From positions 1-64,000 of the forward strand of contig NZ_LQPC01000020.1 in assembly GCF_002101705.1 (NCBI RefSeq): DNA of 64,000 nucleotides. The letters are read 5' to 3'. The DNA comes from Mycolicibacterium iranicum. Its GTDB lineage: Bacteria; Actinomycetota; Actinomycetes; Mycobacteriales; Mycobacteriaceae. Below the pieces are notes generated by a model, which saw nothing but the letters and a program-made list of their open reading frames with translations, was not told the DNA's origin and made no database searches. The translations under genes and the position numbers were made by a program. This document shows, one piece after another, positions 1-8,989 of this stretch (the stretch's first letter is position 1; each line of letters opens with the position of its first letter).

Positions 1-73
1 ACCACCGCGGCCACACCGCACTCGGCGGTCAACCACCAGCCAGCCGCGTACCTAACCTCTCAGGTCAGTACAA

Positions 74-1162
74 CTAGCCGACCAGCACGGCGTAGCGGGG
101 CTTGATCACCTCGTCGATGATCGCCAGCCGCTCGTCGAAGGAGATGAACGCCGACTTCATTGCGTTGATCGTGAAGCGCTGCAGATCACTCCACCCGTAA
201 CCGAACGCCTCGACCAGACGCAGCATCTCCTGGCTCATCGTGGTGTCGCTCATCAGCCGGTTGTCGGTGTTCACGGTGACCCGGAACCGCAACTTCGCGA
301 GCAGCGCGAACGGATGCTCGGCGATGCTGGCGACGGCTCCGGTCTGCACATTGCTGCTGGGGCACAGCTCCAGCGGAATCCGCTTGTCCCGCAACAGGGA
401 CGCCAGCCGGCCGAGCGTCGCATCCCCGTCGTCGTTGACGACGATGTCGTCGACGATGCGCACGCCATGGCCGAGACGGTCGGCGCCACAGAACGCGATC
501 GCCTCGTGGATGGACGGCAGGCCGAACGCCTCGCCCGCGTGAATGGTGAAGCGCGCGTTGTTGCCTCGCATGTACTCGAACGCGTCGAGGTGACGGGTGG
601 GCGGGTAGCCCGCCTCGGCGCCCGCGATGTCGAAGCCGACAACGCCCTTGTCCCGGAACCTGATCGCCAGCTCGGCGATCTCCCGCGACCTCGCTGCGTG
701 CCTCATCGCCGTCACCAGACAGCGGACCGTGATGGAGCGCCCCTCCGACGCGGCGGCCTTCTCCCCGTCGGCGAAGCCGGCCAGCACCGCGTCGACGACG
801 GCATCCAGCGACAGTCCGCCGTCAATGTGCAGTTCCGGCGCGAACCGGACCTCTGCGTAGACGACGTGGTCGGCGGCCAGGTCTTCGACGCACTCCCGCG
901 CAACCCGGTGCAGCGCATCCGCGTTCTGCATGACGCCGACGGTGTGTGCGAACGGCTCCAGGTAGCGCACCAGCGACCCGCTGTGCGCGGCGGTGCGGAA
1001 GAACGTCGCCAGACCGTCCGCGTCGGTGACGGGCAGCTCGCGATACCCGTACTGCTCGGCAAGGTCGAGAACCGTCGACGGCCGCAGACCCCCGTCCAGG
1101 TGGTCGTGCAGCAACGCCTTCGGTGCCTGCCTGATGTTGTCGAGAGTGAGCGGTGTCTTCAC
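74..1162 (-). CDS. add: Adenosine deaminase
   Basis: This 362-residue protein should hydrolyse adenosine and deoxyadenosine to inosine and deoxyinosine in the cytosol, feeding purine salvage. The metal-binding HDHLDG motif is at residues 19-24, HAGE with the catalytic Glu is at 208-211, and NTDN with the conserved metal/substrate Asp region is at 298-301. The length is normal for the family and the start is ATG. It is the last gene of a minus-strand cdd-deoA-add operon, separated from deoA by only 9 bases, which supports a shared nucleoside-salvage role. Confidence 0.97.
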   Translation of the reverse strand: MKTPLTLDNIRQAPKALLHDHLDGGLRPSTVLDLAEQYGYRELPVTDADGLATFFRTAAHSGSLVRYLEPFAHTVGVMQNADALHRVARECVEDLAADHVVYAEVRFAPELHIDGGLSLDAVVDAVLAGFADGEKAAASEGRSITVRCLVTAMRHAARSREIAELAIRFRDKGVVGFDIAGAEAGYPPTRHLDAFEYMRGNNARFTIHAGEAFGLPSIHEAIAFCGADRLGHGVRIVDDIVVNDDGDATLGRLASLLRDKRIPLELCPSSNVQTGAVASIAEHPFALLAKLRFRVTVNTDNRLMSDTTMSQEMLRLVEAFGYGWSDLQRFTINAMKSAFISFDERLAIIDEVIKPRYAVLVG

Positions 1163-1171
1163 TGATCCCCC

Positions 1172-2491
1172 TCAGATGGTGATCCGGTCGATGATGAGCG
1201 GCCGCACCGGTGGCGCCGACGGGCCGACGCTCCACGCGCCGTCGAGTTCGCGCAGCGCGGGCATGAGACGCTCCGGTGTATCGGTGTACAACGTGAACAG
1301 CGGTTCGCCTGCGGTGACGGGTTCGCCGGGCCTGCGATGGATGCGGATCCCCGCGCCGAATTGCACCTGCTCGCCAGGGACCGAGCGGCCTGCCCCCAGC
1401 CGCCACACCGCCAGTCCCACCGCCATCGCGTCGATGTCTCCCATCGTGCCACCATGGGCGGCGTTGACGGTTTCGGTCTGCGAACCCAGAGGCAGCGCAG
1501 CGGTCGCGTCTCCACCTTGCGCGGCGACCAGTGCGCGGAAGCGATCCATCGCGGTCCCGTCGCGAAGCGTCGCCGCGGGATCGACCTCGTCCAAACCGGC
1601 GGCGTCACACATTTCACGCGCCAGTGCCAGCGTCAACTCCACCACGTCGGCTGGTCCGCCACCGGCGAGCACCTCCAGGGATTCGACGACCTCGATGGCG
1701 TTGCCCACCGTGCGCCCCAGAGGCACGTGCATGTCGGTGAGCAACGCCCGCGTGTCGACGCCGTACTCGGTGCCGAGTTCGACCATGGTGCGCGCAAGCT
1801 CGCGCGACTCCGCCTCGGTGTCGAGAAATGCTCCCGAGCCGACCTTCGAGTCGAGCACCAAAGCCCGAGTGCCTTCGGCGATCTTCTTGCTCATCACCGA
1901 ACTCGCGATCAACGGCAACGACTCCGTTGTTGCGGTGACGTCGCGTAAGGCATAGATCTTGCGATCGGCCGGCGCGAGCTCACCGGCAGCGAAGATCGCC
2001 GCGCCGAGGTCGCAGAGTTGTTGGCGTATCTGAGATTTCGCGATCTCGGCGGTGAAGCCCGGGATGGATTCCAGTTTGTCGAGTGTGCCGCCGGTGTGAC
2101 CGAGCCCGCGCCCGGCCGCCTGCGGCACCGCGCCTCCGCAGGCCATCACGATCGGCACCAGGGGGATCGTGATCTTGTCGCCGACCCCGCCGGTGGAGTG
2201 CTTGTCGACCAGCGCGAGGGGTTTGCCGCCGCGGCGGAGGTCGCTGAAGTCGAGCCGCTCCCCCGAGGCGATCATCGCCGCCGTCCAGCGGGCGATCTCG
2301 CCGTTGGTCATGCCGCGCAGGAAGATCGCCATCAGTAGGGCTGACATCTGTGCATCGGCGACACGACCATGGGTATAGGCGTCGATCACCCAGTCGATCG
2401 CCGCATCGGACAGCACCCCGCCGTCGCGCTTGGTCCGGATGATGGACGGAGCATCGAGATGCGACACGGGTGCCGCGGCGTCGAACGTCAT
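1172..2491 (-). CDS. deoA: Thymidine phosphorylase
   Basis: Thymidine phosphorylase (439 aa) splits thymidine with phosphate into thymine and deoxyribose 1-phosphate in pyrimidine salvage. The phosphate-binding KHSTGGVGDK motif is at residues 97-106, and the N-terminal helical domain, glycine-rich middle and C-terminal domain are all present. I chose the ATG at 2491 because it overlaps the cdd stop codon in an ATGA arrangement and matches the family N-terminus. The longer open frame back to 2644 only runs through cdd. It is the middle gene of the cdd-deoA-add operon. Confidence 0.96.
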   Translation of the reverse strand: MTFDAAAPVSHLDAPSIIRTKRDGGVLSDAAIDWVIDAYTHGRVADAQMSALLMAIFLRGMTNGEIARWTAAMIASGERLDFSDLRRGGKPLALVDKHSTGGVGDKITIPLVPIVMACGGAVPQAAGRGLGHTGGTLDKLESIPGFTAEIAKSQIRQQLCDLGAAIFAAGELAPADRKIYALRDVTATTESLPLIASSVMSKKIAEGTRALVLDSKVGSGAFLDTEAESRELARTMVELGTEYGVDTRALLTDMHVPLGRTVGNAIEVVESLEVLAGGGPADVVELTLALAREMCDAAGLDEVDPAATLRDGTAMDRFRALVAAQGGDATAALPLGSQTETVNAAHGGTMGDIDAMAVGLAVWRLGAGRSVPGEQVQFGAGIRIHRRPGEPVTAGEPLFTLYTDTPERLMPALRELDGAWSVGPSAPPVRPLIIDRITI

Positions 2492-2910
2492 GGGGTCTCG
2501 TCGAGGGGATGACGGTTCCGGTTGAGGTCGTCGGGCCCGAACGCATCGGGCAGAAGCTCGCGCAGTGGTTTGGGGCCCTGCGGGTGGTCGATCAAAAGCT
2601 CGCCTCCCCCGTGCTCGAGGAGCACCTGCCGGCACCGGCCGCACGGCATCAGAACGTTGCCGTCAGGGCCCACGCAGGACAGCGCGACCAGGCGCCCGCC
2701 GCCCCCGGAATGTAGGGCACAAACCACTGCGCACTCGGCACAGAGACCTACGCCATATGAGACATTTTCCACATTGCATCCGGCCACGATCCGGTCATCG
2801 TCGACCAGTGCCGCCGCCCCCACCCGGAAGCGCGAGTACGGCGCATAGGCGTTGGCCGAAACGTCAATAGCCTTGCGGCGCAACACTTTCCAGTCGATAT
2901 CGGTCGTCAT
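2488..2910 (-). CDS. cdd: Cytidine deaminase
   Basis: This small cytosolic zinc enzyme (140 aa) deaminates cytidine and deoxycytidine to uridine and deoxyuridine. The zinc/catalytic CAE motif is at residues 57-59 and PCGRC, with the other two zinc Cys, is at 89-93, as in the homotetrameric class. It is the first gene of the cdd-deoA-add operon and its stop overlaps the deoA start by 4 bases. The 217-base gap to the divergent sdhC presumably holds both promoters. Confidence 0.96.
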   Translation of the reverse strand: MTTDIDWKVLRRKAIDVSANAYAPYSRFRVGAAALVDDDRIVAGCNVENVSYGVGLCAECAVVCALHSGGGGRLVALSCVGPDGNVLMPCGRCRQVLLEHGGGELLIDHPQGPKPLRELLPDAFGPDDLNRNRHPLDETP

Positions 2911-3127
2911 GACATACCGCCCGGAGGCATTCTGAATGCATTCCGAACCCGCAGCGAAGAACCACGAAGTTGCAGATAGGGCACCCTAACTCGGTGTTCA
3001 TTCGGTGACATATCGCCACACGCTAGTTCGTTGAGGAGTACGAAGGGGATTAGAGTCGCCCCGAGGTTTGGGGGCCGGTAAGCAACACCGTGTTCGCAAG
3101 CCTCCACCGATGCCGTTGGAGGGACCT

Positions 3128-3556
3128 ATGAGTACGGCAACACCAGCCGATACCGATGTGCCGGCACCGCGCTCGAAGCCGGCGCGCCGCCGCACGTTCT
3201 ACCGTGGCGACCCGGGCATGTGGTCGTGGGTACTGCACCGCATCTCGGGTGCGACGATCTTCTTCTTCCTCTTCGTGCACGTGCTCGACACTGCCCTCGT
3301 GCGCGTGAGCCCACAGGCTTACAACGAGATCATCGAGACCTACAAGACGCCGATCATCGGGCTCATGGAGATCGGACTCGTCGCCGCCGTTCTCTACCAC
3401 GCGCTCAACGGCATCCGGATCATCCTCGTCGACTTCTGGTCCGAGGGTCCCCGGCACCAGCGCACGATGCTCTGGGTCGTGGCCGGCGTCTTCCTCGCGG
3501 TGTTCATCACCTCGTTGGGAATCATCGGCATGCACATGGCGGAGAGGTTTCTGTAG
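3128..3556 (+). CDS. sdhC: Succinate dehydrogenase cytochrome b556 subunit
   Basis: This 142-residue membrane subunit anchors succinate dehydrogenase and takes part in heme and quinone binding. An N-terminal cytoplasmic arm precedes three membrane helices at roughly residues 39-57, 77-102 and 113-134. The family signature SWVLHRISG at 33-41 carries the Ser and Arg of the quinone site, and His51 and His91 are candidate heme ligands. The start at 3128 is preceded by a GGAGGG ribosome site, so the in-frame ATG at 3068 is unlikely. It is first in sdhCDAB and corresponds to M. tuberculosis Rv3316. Confidence 0.96.
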   Translation: MSTATPADTDVPAPRSKPARRRTFYRGDPGMWSWVLHRISGATIFFFLFVHVLDTALVRVSPQAYNEIIETYKTPIIGLMEIGLVAAVLYHALNGIRIILVDFWSEGPRHQRTMLWVVAGVFLAVFITSLGIIGMHMAERFL

Positions 3557-4030
3557 ATGCCTGAGAATCCGTACGACCACATCACCGATCGCGGCGGTCC
3601 GGCGCCCGTCATGCAGCGCAGCTACGACCGCCCGCCCGGACTGGACAACCCGCGCGCCCCGCGCCGCGCCGGTGGCATGCCGAACTTCGAGAAGTACGCC
3701 TGGCTGTTCATGCGGTTCTCGGGCATCGTGCTCGTGTTCCTGGCCCTGGGCCACCTCTTCATCATGTTGCTCTGGGAAGACGGTGTGTACCGCATCGACT
3801 TCAACTACGTCGCCGAGCGGTGGTCCTCGCCGTTCTGGCAGACGTGGGATCTGCTGCTGCTGTGGCTGGCCCAGCTGCACGGCGGCAACGGCATGCGCAC
3901 GATCATCGCCGACTACACCCGCAAGGACTCCACCAAGTTCTGGCTGAACACTCTGCTGGCGCTGTCCATGGCGTTCACGCTGGTGCTCGGGACCTACGTC
4001 CTGCTGACGTTCGACGCGTCGATTTCCTGA
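3557..4030 (+). CDS. sdhD: Succinate dehydrogenase hydrophobic membrane anchor
   Basis: This is the second membrane anchor (157 aa) of succinate dehydrogenase. A polar N-terminal tail of about 45 residues is followed by three membrane helices near residues 50-72, 93-117 and 129-152. The HGGNGMRTIIADY segment at 108-120 is typical of the actinobacterial subunit and lies at the quinone/heme side. The ATG follows the sdhC stop with no gap, so the two are translationally coupled. Confidence 0.95.
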   Translation: MPENPYDHITDRGGPAPVMQRSYDRPPGLDNPRAPRRAGGMPNFEKYAWLFMRFSGIVLVFLALGHLFIMLLWEDGVYRIDFNYVAERWSSPFWQTWDLLLLWLAQLHGGNGMRTIIADYTRKDSTKFWLNTLLALSMAFTLVLGTYVLLTFDASIS

Positions 4031-4044
4031 GAAGGAGAAGCCCA

Positions 4045-5799
4045 ATGATTGTTGAACACCGCTACGACGTCGTGATCGTCGGCGCCGGTGGAGCGGGCAT
4101 GCGAGCGGCCGTCGAATCCGGGCCGCGCGCCCGGACCGCGGTGCTGACCAAGCTCTACCCGACCCGCTCTCACACCGGTGCCGCTCAGGGTGGCATGTGT
4201 GCCGCGCTGGCCAACGTCGAGGAAGACAACTGGGAGTGGCACACCTTCGACACCGTCAAGGGTGGTGACTACCTGGCCGACCAGGACGCCGTCGAGATCA
4301 TGGCCAAAGAAGCCATCGACGCGGTGCTCGACCTGGAGAAGATGGGGATGCCGTTCAACCGCACCCCCGAGGGCCGCATCGACCAGCGCCGTTTCGGTGG
4401 CCACACCCGCGATCACGGCAAAGCGCCCGTGCGCCGCGCCTGCTACGCCGCCGACCGCACCGGCCACATGATCCTGCAGACGCTGTACCAAAACTGCGTC
4501 AAGCACGACGTCGAATTCTTCAACGAGTACTACGCCCTCGACATCGCGCTGACCGAGACGTCGTCGGGCCCCGTGGCCACGGGTGTGATCGCCTATGAAC
4601 TCGCGACAGGTGACATCCACGTCTTCCACGCCAAGGCGATTGTCTTCGCCACCGGCGGTTCAGGCCGGATGTACAAGACCACCTCGAACGCGCACACGCT
4701 GACCGGCGACGGGCTGGGCATCATCTTCCGCAAGGGACTTCCCCTGGAAGACATGGAGTTTCACCAGTTCCACCCGACGGGCCTGGCCGGCCTGGGCATC
4801 CTGATCTCCGAGGCCGTGCGCGGCGAGGGCGGGCGACTGCTCAACGGAGAGGGCGAGCGCTTCATGGAGCGCTACGCACCCACCATCGTCGACCTGGCTC
4901 CGCGCGACATCGTGGCGCGCTCGATGGTTCTCGAGGTGCTCGAAGGCCGCGGCGCCGGCCCCAACAAGGACTACGTCTACATCGACGTGCGGCACCTCGG
5001 CGAGGACGTGCTCGAAGCCAAGCTGCCCGACATCACCGAGTTCGCCCGCACGTACCTCGGCGTGGATCCGGTCAAGGAGCTGGTCCCCGTCTACCCGACG
5101 TGCCACTACGTCATGGGCGGAATCCCGACAACCGTCAACGGCCAGGTTCTGCGCGACAACACCACCGTCATTCCCGGTCTCTACGCCGCAGGAGAGTGCG
5201 CGTGCGTGTCGGTGCACGGGGCGAACCGGTTGGGTACCAACTCGCTGCTCGATATCAACGTGTTCGGACGCCGCGCCGGTATCGCCGCCGCGAACTACGC
5301 ACTGGGACACGACTTCGTTGAACTTCCGGAGAACCCCGCCGAGATGGTGGTCGGCTGGGTCGGGGACATCCTCTCCGAGCACGGCAACGAGCGGGTGGCC
5401 GACATCCGCGGCGCGCTGCAGCAGTCGATGGACAACAACGCCGCGGTGTTCCGCACCGAGGAGACCCTCAAGCAGGCGCTGACCGACATCCACGCCCTCA
5501 AGGAGCGGTACTCCCGAATCACGGTGCAGGACAAGGGGAAGCGCTACAACAGCGATCTGCTCGAGGCGATCGAGCTGGGCTTCCTGCTCGAGCTCGCCGA
5601 GGTCACCGTCGTCGGGGCGCTCAAGCGCAAGGAGTCTCGCGGCGGACACGCCCGCGAGGACTACCCCAACCGCGACGACACCAACTACATGCGCCACACG
5701 ATGGCCTACAAGGAAGGCTCCGACCTTCTGAGCGACATCCGGTTGGACTACAAGCCCGTGGTCCAAACGCGGTACGAGCCAATGGAACGGAAGTACTGA
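4045..5799 (+). CDS. sdhA: Succinate dehydrogenase flavoprotein subunit
   Basis: This catalytic flavoprotein (584 aa) oxidises succinate to fumarate for the TCA cycle and electron transport. The FAD-binding GAGGAG is at residues 13-18, and His43 in RSHTGAAQGG is the expected covalent FAD attachment. The HPTG and RGEGG active-site segments of the family are present, and the C-terminal helical domain ends normally. The start at 4045 has a GAAGGAGAAG ribosome site. The long open frame upstream to 3820 is a shadow of sdhD. Confidence 0.98.
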   Translation: MIVEHRYDVVIVGAGGAGMRAAVESGPRARTAVLTKLYPTRSHTGAAQGGMCAALANVEEDNWEWHTFDTVKGGDYLADQDAVEIMAKEAIDAVLDLEKMGMPFNRTPEGRIDQRRFGGHTRDHGKAPVRRACYAADRTGHMILQTLYQNCVKHDVEFFNEYYALDIALTETSSGPVATGVIAYELATGDIHVFHAKAIVFATGGSGRMYKTTSNAHTLTGDGLGIIFRKGLPLEDMEFHQFHPTGLAGLGILISEAVRGEGGRLLNGEGERFMERYAPTIVDLAPRDIVARSMVLEVLEGRGAGPNKDYVYIDVRHLGEDVLEAKLPDITEFARTYLGVDPVKELVPVYPTCHYVMGGIPTTVNGQVLRDNTTVIPGLYAAGECACVSVHGANRLGTNSLLDINVFGRRAGIAAANYALGHDFVELPENPAEMVVGWVGDILSEHGNERVADIRGALQQSMDNNAAVFRTEETLKQALTDIHALKERYSRITVQDKGKRYNSDLLEAIELGFLLELAEVTVVGALKRKESRGGHAREDYPNRDDTNYMRHTMAYKEGSDLLSDIRLDYKPVVQTRYEPMERKY

Positions 5800-5804
5800 C
5801 CCTC

Positions 5805-5843
5805 ATGACTTCCGACGAGCGCTTGCGCGAGGAGACGAGATGA
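5805..5843 (+). other. Candidate 12-codon leader ORF coupled to sdhB
   Basis: An ATG at 5805 opens a 12-codon frame encoding MTSDERLREETR, whose TGA at 5841 overlaps the sdhB ATG at 5840 in an ATGA arrangement. It fills the only real gap in the sdh operon and contains the GAGGAG ribosome site for sdhB. It may be a translational coupling device or chance. No coding evidence exists beyond the geometry. Confidence 0.3.
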
Positions 5844-6622
5844 CCTCCGTTTTGGAGAAGCCCGGCACCGGCGATTCCGAGCTGCCGCCCGTGCCAGAGG
5901 GCGCGGTGATGGTGACCCTGAAGATCGCCCGCTTCAACCCTGAGTCGCCTGACGACGCCGGGTGGCAGAGCTTCCGCGTGCCGTGCCTGCCGTCGGACCG
6001 CCTGCTCAATCTGCTGCACTACGTGAAGTGGTACCTGGACGGGACGTTGACGTTCCGCCGGTCCTGCGCGCACGGCGTGTGCGGATCCGATGCCATGCGC
6101 ATCAACGGCGTGAACCGGCTGGCGTGCAAGGTGCTGATGCGCGACATGCTGCCGAAGAACCCGAAGAAGCAGTTGACGATCACGATCGAGCCGATCCGCG
6201 GACTGCCGGTGGAGAAGGACCTCGTCGTCGACATGGAGCCGTTCTTCGACGCGTTCCGCGCCATCAAGCCGTATCTGATCACATCGGGCAATCAGCCTAC
6301 GCGCGAACGTATTCAGAGCCAGACCGACCGGGCCCGCTACGACGACACCACCAAGTGCATCCTGTGCGCGTGCTGCACGACGTCGTGTCCGGTGTACTGG
6401 AGCGAAGGGTCCTACTTCGGCCCCGCGGCGATCGTCAACGCGCACCGGTTCATCTTCGACTCGCGTGACGAAGGCGCCGCCGAGCGGCTCGACATCCTCA
6501 ACGAGGTCGACGGCGTCTGGCGCTGCCGCACGACGTTCAACTGCACCGAAGCCTGCCCACGCGGCATCCAGGTGACCAAGGCGATCCAGGAAGTCAAGCG
6601 CGCGTTGATGTTCGCGCGCTAG
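5840..6622 (+). CDS. sdhB: Succinate dehydrogenase iron-sulfur subunit
   Basis: This 260-residue subunit passes electrons from FAD to quinone through three Fe-S clusters. The [2Fe-2S] ligands are Cys76, Cys81 and Cys96, with Asp84 in the place of a third Cys, a substitution also known in E. coli SdhB. The second ferredoxin domain has CILCACCTTSCP (residues 173-184) and CTEACPRG (235-242) for the [4Fe-4S] and [3Fe-4S] clusters. It closes the sdhCDAB set and an esterase gene follows after one base. Confidence 0.97.
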   Translation: MTSVLEKPGTGDSELPPVPEGAVMVTLKIARFNPESPDDAGWQSFRVPCLPSDRLLNLLHYVKWYLDGTLTFRRSCAHGVCGSDAMRINGVNRLACKVLMRDMLPKNPKKQLTITIEPIRGLPVEKDLVVDMEPFFDAFRAIKPYLITSGNQPTRERIQSQTDRARYDDTTKCILCACCTTSCPVYWSEGSYFGPAAIVNAHRFIFDSRDEGAAERLDILNEVDGVWRCRTTFNCTEACPRGIQVTKAIQEVKRALMFAR

Positions 6623-6623
6623 C

Positions 6624-7532
6624 GTGTCGCTGCTGTCCTGGCAACCCGTCGCCGACACGGCGGCGCGGCTGTTCGCACTGACCGTCAACCCGGCGCCGAA
6701 GCCGGCCGTTCGGTTTCCTGACATCGAAGGCATCGTCGAGAGCGACACCGTCGCCACCCGGCACGGACCCACCCCGGTCACGATCTACCGTCCGCCCACG
6801 TCCACCGGCCGCCCCGCCGTCTACGTCAACATTCACGGCGGCGGCTTCGTCGTCGGCCATCCCGAGCAGGACGACCCGTGGTGCCGGTATCTCGCCGCCC
6901 ACGCCGGCGTGGTCGTCGTCAACGTCGACTATGTCCTGGCCCCCGCTCGCCGTTTTCCGGCCGCGGCGGAGCAGGTGTTCGACGTGGTCCGCTGGGCCAG
7001 CGCCGCCGAACGCGACTGGGACGGCAGCCGGCTCTGCGTCGGCGGCCAGAGCGCGGGCGGCAACCTGTCAGCGGCGGTCTCGCGGATGGCGCTGGAAGCC
7101 GGCGGACCGCGTATCTCTGCGCAGGTGTTGCACTATGCCCCATTGGATTTGGTGACGCCCACATCGGAGAAGAAGTCTCCGATCGGCTCCCGCGCGATCC
7201 TGACGCCATGGATGGGTGAGGTCTTCGACACCGCCTACCTTCCGCGCCGCGAGGACCGGGAGCACCGATTCGCCTCGCCCGCTTGGGGATCGAATGCCGA
7301 CGACATCTCCGGCATCGCGCCCGCGATCGTCGTCACCACCGAGTACGACCGGTTGCGCGACGAAGGCGTGCGCTACGCCGCGAAGCTCGACGAGGTCGGC
7401 GCGCTGATGCGCCACTACGACGTGGCGGGCGTCGACCACGGCTACAACATCATGAGCGACGACGTCGACACCACGCGGCGGATGTACGACGCACTGGTAG
7501 CCGACGTCGTCGCGGCCACCGCTCCCGCTTAA
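6624..7532 (+). CDS. Alpha/beta hydrolase, hormone-sensitive-lipase family
   Basis: This is a cytosolic esterase/lipase-type hydrolase of 302 residues. The HGGG oxyanion motif is at residues 71-74, the nucleophile Ser143 sits in GGQSAGG, and a C-terminal VDHGY supplies the catalytic His, with an Asp in TTEYDRLRDEG. The family hydrolyses short- to medium-chain esters; the natural substrate is unknown. The GTG start is one base after the sdhB stop, so it is probably co-transcribed with sdh. Its 3' end overlaps the convergent dehalogenase-like gene by 4 bases. Confidence 0.9.
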   Translation: MSLLSWQPVADTAARLFALTVNPAPKPAVRFPDIEGIVESDTVATRHGPTPVTIYRPPTSTGRPAVYVNIHGGGFVVGHPEQDDPWCRYLAAHAGVVVVNVDYVLAPARRFPAAAEQVFDVVRWASAAERDWDGSRLCVGGQSAGGNLSAAVSRMALEAGGPRISAQVLHYAPLDLVTPTSEKKSPIGSRAILTPWMGEVFDTAYLPRREDREHRFASPAWGSNADDISGIAPAIVVTTEYDRLRDEGVRYAAKLDEVGALMRHYDVAGVDHGYNIMSDDVDTTRRMYDALVADVVAATAPA

Positions 7533-8395
7533 CGGTTGCGGCGTGCCAGGAAGTCGCGAATCAGATCCGTGACGGCGTTGAAGTCGCTCTCCAGCAGGAA
7601 ATGGCCGCCGTCGCGAAGGTGGATCTCCGCGTCCACCGCGTCCTGGGCGAAGGCCCTCGCGCCATCGGGCCCGAAGAACGGATCCTTGTCGCCCCAGACG
7701 GCCAACAGCGGAACGCCGCTGGCCCGCAGGTAGTCGTGCAGCGCGGGATAGAGCTTCGGGTTGGTGGCGTAGTCGAGAAACAACTTCAACTGGATCTTGT
7801 CGTTGCCCGGCCGCGACAGCAGCGCATAGTCGTGATGCCACGTGTCGGGGCTGACCACGGACTCGTCGGGAACACCGGCGACGTACTGCATCTTCGTCGT
7901 CTCGAAGGTCAGGATCTGCCGCAGCGCCGACTCGGTCTCCGGCGTCTGCTCCCGCTGATAATCCCAGGCCGGCTGCCAGCCGTCGGCGACGAATCCCGCC
8001 TCGTACCCGTTGCCGTTCTGCGTGATGATGGCCGTGATCGCCTCCGGGTCCCGCAGAGCGAGGCGCCAGCCCACGGGCGCGCCGTAGTCCTGGACGTAGA
8101 TCGCATAGCGCGACACCCCGAGTTGGGTCAGCAGATCGGCGACATGGTCGGCCAGGGCGTCAAAGGTGTAGTCGAACTCGTCGACTGTCGGGGCGTCGGA
8201 ATAGCCGAAGCCGAGATAGTCGGGGGCGATCACGCGATACCGGTCGGCCAGCGCCGGGATCAGGTTGCGGAACATGAACGAGCTGGTCGGGAACCCGTGC
8301 AGGAGCACGACGACGGGCGCATCGAGGGCGCCCGCTTCCCGATAGAAGACCTGACGGCCGCGGACAGTGGCGTAGCGATGGTGAACCTCGAGCAC
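7529..8395 (-). CDS. Alpha/beta hydrolase, haloalkane dehalogenase/epoxide hydrolase type
   Basis: The protein (288 aa) has HGFP at residues 33-36 and an Asp nucleophile, Asp103, in VQDYGAPVG. An Asp instead of Ser points to haloalkane dehalogenase or epoxide hydrolase chemistry rather than an esterase. The catalytic His is in the C-terminal GGHFLLE segment. The exact substrate cannot be told from sequence. It is divergent from a CGNR regulator across an 86-base gap carrying an inverted repeat, so the regulator may control it. Confidence 0.85.
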   Translation of the reverse strand: MLEVHHRYATVRGRQVFYREAGALDAPVVVLLHGFPTSSFMFRNLIPALADRYRVIAPDYLGFGYSDAPTVDEFDYTFDALADHVADLLTQLGVSRYAIYVQDYGAPVGWRLALRDPEAITAIITQNGNGYEAGFVADGWQPAWDYQREQTPETESALRQILTFETTKMQYVAGVPDESVVSPDTWHHDYALLSRPGNDKIQLKLFLDYATNPKLYPALHDYLRASGVPLLAVWGDKDPFFGPDGARAFAQDAVDAEIHLRDGGHFLLESDFNAVTDLIRDFLARRNR

Positions 8396-8403
8396 GACTA
8401 ACT

Positions 8404-8430
8404 CCTATAAGTAGTTTTGATGGTTATAGG
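8404..8430. promoter_or_regulatory. Inverted repeat, candidate operator between hydrolase and CGNR regulator
   Basis: CCTATAA at 8404-8410 and TTATAGG at 8424-8430 form a perfect 7+7 inverted repeat with a 13-base spacer, so the half-site centres lie two helical turns apart. It lies in the divergent gap just upstream of the minus-strand hydrolase start. A second weaker dyad, GGTTA/TAACC, is at 8422-8439. This is the spacing expected for a dimeric regulator, perhaps the neighbouring CGNR protein. Confidence 0.5.
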
Positions 8431-8481
8431 CAGTTAACCGCGTCGTTGTGTAACCTGTCAACAGTCTTTTGGAGGTTAGTT

Positions 8482-8985
8482 ATGGAGCTTCGTGTCACCA
8501 CCGCGTCCGACGAGGCATTCCTGCTCGATCTGCTCAACACCACGCCGGTCGTCGACGGCGTGCCGACCGATGCACTGCCTGACCTCGCCACGTCCGCCGA
8601 CTGGTTGGCCGCCCACGGGGTGCCTGTGCGCACCCAGGAGTGGGCGGCGCTGGTCGAAGCCAGAGCCGCATTGCAGGCGGTGGTTCGCGGCGACGCGTCG
8701 CCCGCGGTTCTTCAGCCGTTCGTGACCGACGTCGTCGTGACACCGACCGTCGGCGACGACGGGGTGACATGGCAGCCGCGCGGGATGGAAGGGGCTGCGC
8801 GGGCGGTGCTGGCCTGGGACGGACTGCGGGTGCACAGCCCCGGCCGGCTACGTCCGTGTGCGAACACCGATTGCCACCTGTTCTTGATCGACAGGAGCAA
8901 GCCGAACACCGCCCGGTGGTGCTCGATGGCGATCTGCGGCAACCGGATGAAGGCCCGCAGGCACTATCACCGTTCCCGCGGCTAG
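8482..8985 (+). CDS. CGNR zinc-finger (ABATE-domain) putative transcriptional regulator
   Basis: This 167-residue protein has an N-terminal ABATE-like domain and a C-terminal CGNR zinc finger. The putative zinc ligands are Cys126, Cys131, Cys147 and Cys152, with CGNR at 152-155 followed by a basic tail suited to DNA contact. The start at 8482 has a GGAGG ribosome site at 8471-8475; the frame back to 8446 lacks one. The family is thought to be a stress-linked DNA-binding regulator, but targets are not known. It is divergent from the dehalogenase-like gene. Confidence 0.88.
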   Translation: MELRVTTASDEAFLLDLLNTTPVVDGVPTDALPDLATSADWLAAHGVPVRTQEWAALVEARAALQAVVRGDASPAVLQPFVTDVVVTPTVGDDGVTWQPRGMEGAARAVLAWDGLRVHSPGRLRPCANTDCHLFLIDRSKPNTARWCSMAICGNRMKARRHYHRSRG

Positions 8986-8989
8986 GGCC

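Noticed and set aside
2932..2941. GAATGCATTC palindrome in the cdd-sdhC gap
   Set aside because: A 10-base palindrome alone with no second site or clear promoter context; too weak to call an operator.
6065..6127. SdhB lacks the third Cys of the [2Fe-2S] motif
   Set aside because: An Asp at this place is known in functional SdhB, for example in E. coli, so it is not a defect.
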